Assembly: GCA_028288485.1 (NCBI GenBank)
Contig: JAQBNO010000208.1
Coordinates: forward strand, 1-64,000
Length of the DNA: 64,000 bases
Direction of reading: 5' to 3'
DNA from: Segetibacter sp.
Lineage (GTDB): Bacteria > Bacteroidota > Bacteroidia > Chitinophagales > Chitinophagaceae
In this document: positions 62,258-64,000 of the stretch, piece by piece
How positions within the stretch are numbered: the first letter of the stretch is position 1
How the letters are laid out: every line of letters begins with the position of its first letter
Program-made: the position numbers and the translations under genes
The notes under the pieces: generated by a model
Database searches by the model: none
What the model was told of the DNA's origin: nothing
The model's input: only the letters and a program-made list of their open reading frames with translations

Positions 62258-63231
62258 AATGTTATTTGGTTTGGTAGCTAAAATAAGCTTTTTGATAATA
62301 AGTGATCGTTATTTTAAAACGTTTTAATTTTCGGGAAGCTCTAATTGGACTTCTTAGTTTAGCCTTAAATTTTTATTAATATAGACCTGGCAACCCATGC
62401 TCTGATGCTTACACCTAACAAAAAAGCTTACAACATTATTCTTTCAATCATAGTAGAAATACCGCCCTATTTATCGGCCCCACACCTTTTGCCAGTCTAA
62501 TCGATGTGCTAATCTCTGCTTCAAATTTTCCCGGTAAACCCGCCGGTACTTTGAAGTTTACACCTTGTTTTTAACACATACTGAACCCTTTTTCTTTTTC
62601 AAGTTCACCCAGGTCTTTTTAATACAAAGCATTTCACAAATGCTGGCCATCGACTCTACTTTTCCAGTTCGCGGTATTTTTTTCCTTGGTCGCCGCATTT
62701 TGATAATTCGCTGTAAGTATGCAAATATTTTTGTTGCGGTAAAAGAAATACCGGTAATAAGAATAGTTTGTCGGTGAAAGTCCGGAAAAAAATAAAAAAA
62801 GTAATTAGTAGGTAAGGTGAAGTTTGGTGCATGTTCGATTTGGCAACTGCTTCCGTCACTGGCTATTATTCAAACACTTGTTATTATCTACAAAATTTCA
62901 AGAAAATACCCAACTAATATTTCTTAAGTGATCTCCTTAACCTACATAATACCCCTTTTAATATCAGGCAATTATGGAACGGAAAGATTTTCCGCCGTTA
63001 CAGGTAGTTGCGGCAGGATATACGCTTTCACACTTTATTACTGTAAGCGCTTAACGGCGGCCGACAGCTTTAGTGAAATGTTAACAGTAGTTGCATATGA
63101 CTTTCAAGCCGTTATCGAGTCATATACACCTACACAATACTTTTACACCGGTTCTCAAACGTAAATGAAGTTAGCCTGGAAAACGAAGTATAAGAGCGAT
63201 CATAAAAACTAATAATTTAAAATTAAATGTT
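62258..63231. other. gene-free region, left part of the right-hand desert
   Basis: AT-rich DNA. Several short frames (60-80 codons) have no recognisable features and I do not support them. Confidence 0.5.
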
Positions 63232-63312
63232 ATGCAACCTGTTAATGATAATGTGTTCGAAGAGGGAATTTCTCAAGCACTATTAGACCTATTAATAACT
63301 CATGGCTGTTAG
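63232..63312 (+). CDS. possible 26-residue peptide gene
   Basis: An ATG preceded by TTAAATGTT opens a 26-codon frame beginning MQPVNDNVFEEGISQ, with a helical ALLDLL stretch and ending in Cys. A good intrinsic terminator lies about 105 bp downstream. No modification or export gene is nearby. It could be a real short peptide, a leader, or chance. Confidence 0.3.
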   Translation: MQPVNDNVFEEGISQALLDLLITHGC

Positions 63313-63417
63313 ACCAGCAGTTTTATTTAAAGAGAGAATTATTCAAAGTAAGCGGTAATTTTTATTAAGGAAAACAACTGTTACTGCGAAAGCTAATTTG
63401 ATAATTTTACAGCCTGA

Positions 63418-63446
63418 AGGCATCATAATTGTTTGGTGCCTTTTTT
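63418..63446 (+). terminator. intrinsic terminator in the right-hand desert
   Basis: AGGCATCA pairs with TGGTGCCT (one G-U pair), then TTTTT. It implies a short transcript from the left, for example from the 26-codon frame. Confidence 0.7.
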
Positions 63447-63788
63447 AGTTTCCGGAGAACAAAAGAGTGTCGTTCAAATGTGTTACAGGAAGATAGTTGT
63501 CAGCAATAGCTTGCAAGCGCGGGAGAGGTTGGTGTTCGAAGACAGTTACACCGAGTTTTTAATGCAGGCGCAGTTCTATAGGCAGGAAAAGAAATACTGA
63601 ATTAGCTAAAGAAAAAAGTTTCTTTACGACTATAAGCAGAAGCCACAGTTGCATTTTTGATCCTTTTATACCAATTTCATTTCAAGCTACAATTGTTCGT
63701 ACAAAAAGTTATTGTATTCTATTGTTTGGCCTCCTTCTCCTTTGAAGAAGGAATGAGGATTAGGTGAGAAGCTGCTTATAGTAAAAAT
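63447..63788. other. gene-free region, right part
   Basis: AT-rich; no supported coding sequence, and only short frames. Confidence 0.45.
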
Positions 63789-63850
63789 GTATAAGTGTGC
63801 GACGCAACGATGCTGCATAGAAATCCAGCCCTTCGGTCCAAAAGAATACT
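63789..63850 (-). repeat. dispersed intergenic element, copy 20
   Basis: On the minus strand it reads TTCTTTTGGACCG, a spacer, GCAGCATCGTTG, CGTCGCACACTTATAC. The arm is nearly that of copy 11. Confidence 0.7.
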
Positions 63851-64000
63851 AACCTACAGTCTCCTACTGGAATATATAAAAAATCAGAACTCTTCTTCCG
63901 GAATTTCATCCGGTCATACTTTTCATTTCCTCTCAATCCCGGCAATCCTCTCAATCCTGGTTCTCATTTTAGCTGTTTGCCGCATTCTTTTTCCCGTTTG
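63851..64000. other. right window end, short degenerate repeat
   Basis: On the minus strand about 63920-63960 shows GGATTGAGAGGATTGCC-type words with about 7-bp phasing, like the heptad arrays of the nuo operon. No gene was found. Confidence 0.35.

Overview
The window is a chromosomal segment of a Bacteroidota bacterium, most likely family Chitinophagaceae. Supporting signs are proteins with type IX secretion (T9SS) type A and type B C-terminal sorting domains, Bacteroidota-type -7 promoter boxes (TAnnTTTG), a GlmU-like nucleotidyltransferase with a divergent N-terminus, a complex I operon with a fused NuoCD, and AT-rich intergenic DNA full of short periodic repeats. I saw no rRNA, tRNA, CRISPR array, prophage or transposase.

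Layout. 1-9846 (minus strand) is the first part of a complex I operon, nuoA-B-CD-E-F-(small ORF)-G-H-I, with nuoI cut by the window edge. A CBS-domain protein follows at 9940. 10.8-25.2 kb is mixed metabolism: two Gfo/Idh/MocA oxidoreductases, an AtpZ-like/membrane-protein/SprT trio, a GNAT protein, a GH97 glycosidase, a nagB-like/ROK-kinase pair, a creatininase-family protein, a nucleoside hydrolase and sucC. 25.4-36.7 kb is a surface-protein island: an outer-membrane barrel protein whose signal peptide is broken by an apparent one-base frameshift, then three consecutive T9SS cargo proteins built from SdrD-B-like domains. Two of these three carry long Cys/His-rich repeat arrays (about 18-19 residues per unit), which are the most unusual protein feature of the window. 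37-45.6 kb is housekeeping (HAD phosphatase, SIMPL protein, acyltransferase, thioesterase, proline dehydrogenase, thymidylate synthase, GlmU-like protein, triosephosphate isomerase). 46.4-51.4 kb holds two large T9SS type B proteins. 51.9-62.3 kb has a GT1 glycosyltransferase, cbpA/cbpM, an ECF-type sigma factor, HAD phosphatases, a PmoA/DUF6807 protein, an OB-fold/YceI pair and a dihaem cytochrome. The last 1.7 kb is nearly gene-free.

The strongest DNA-level signal outside genes is a dispersed intergenic element of about 60-130 bp. I see about 20 copies in both orientations. Its layout is a T-run with a GGTACC-like box, about 20 variable bases, a conserved ATCATCGTTG core, then one of several alternative arms (the commonest is TGTCACTCAC-TTGTACCG). 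Many copies lie just downstream of a stop codon or directly on a terminator T-tract, and two lie inside the nuo operon. A second signal is degenerate 7-bp-periodic tandem arrays in many nuo intergenic gaps. Other finds are a multiply frameshifted TonB-plug-like pseudogene at about 58 kb, a Cys-Cys-Cys leader-like ORF upstream of the DUF6807 gene, and a 26-codon ORF near the right end.
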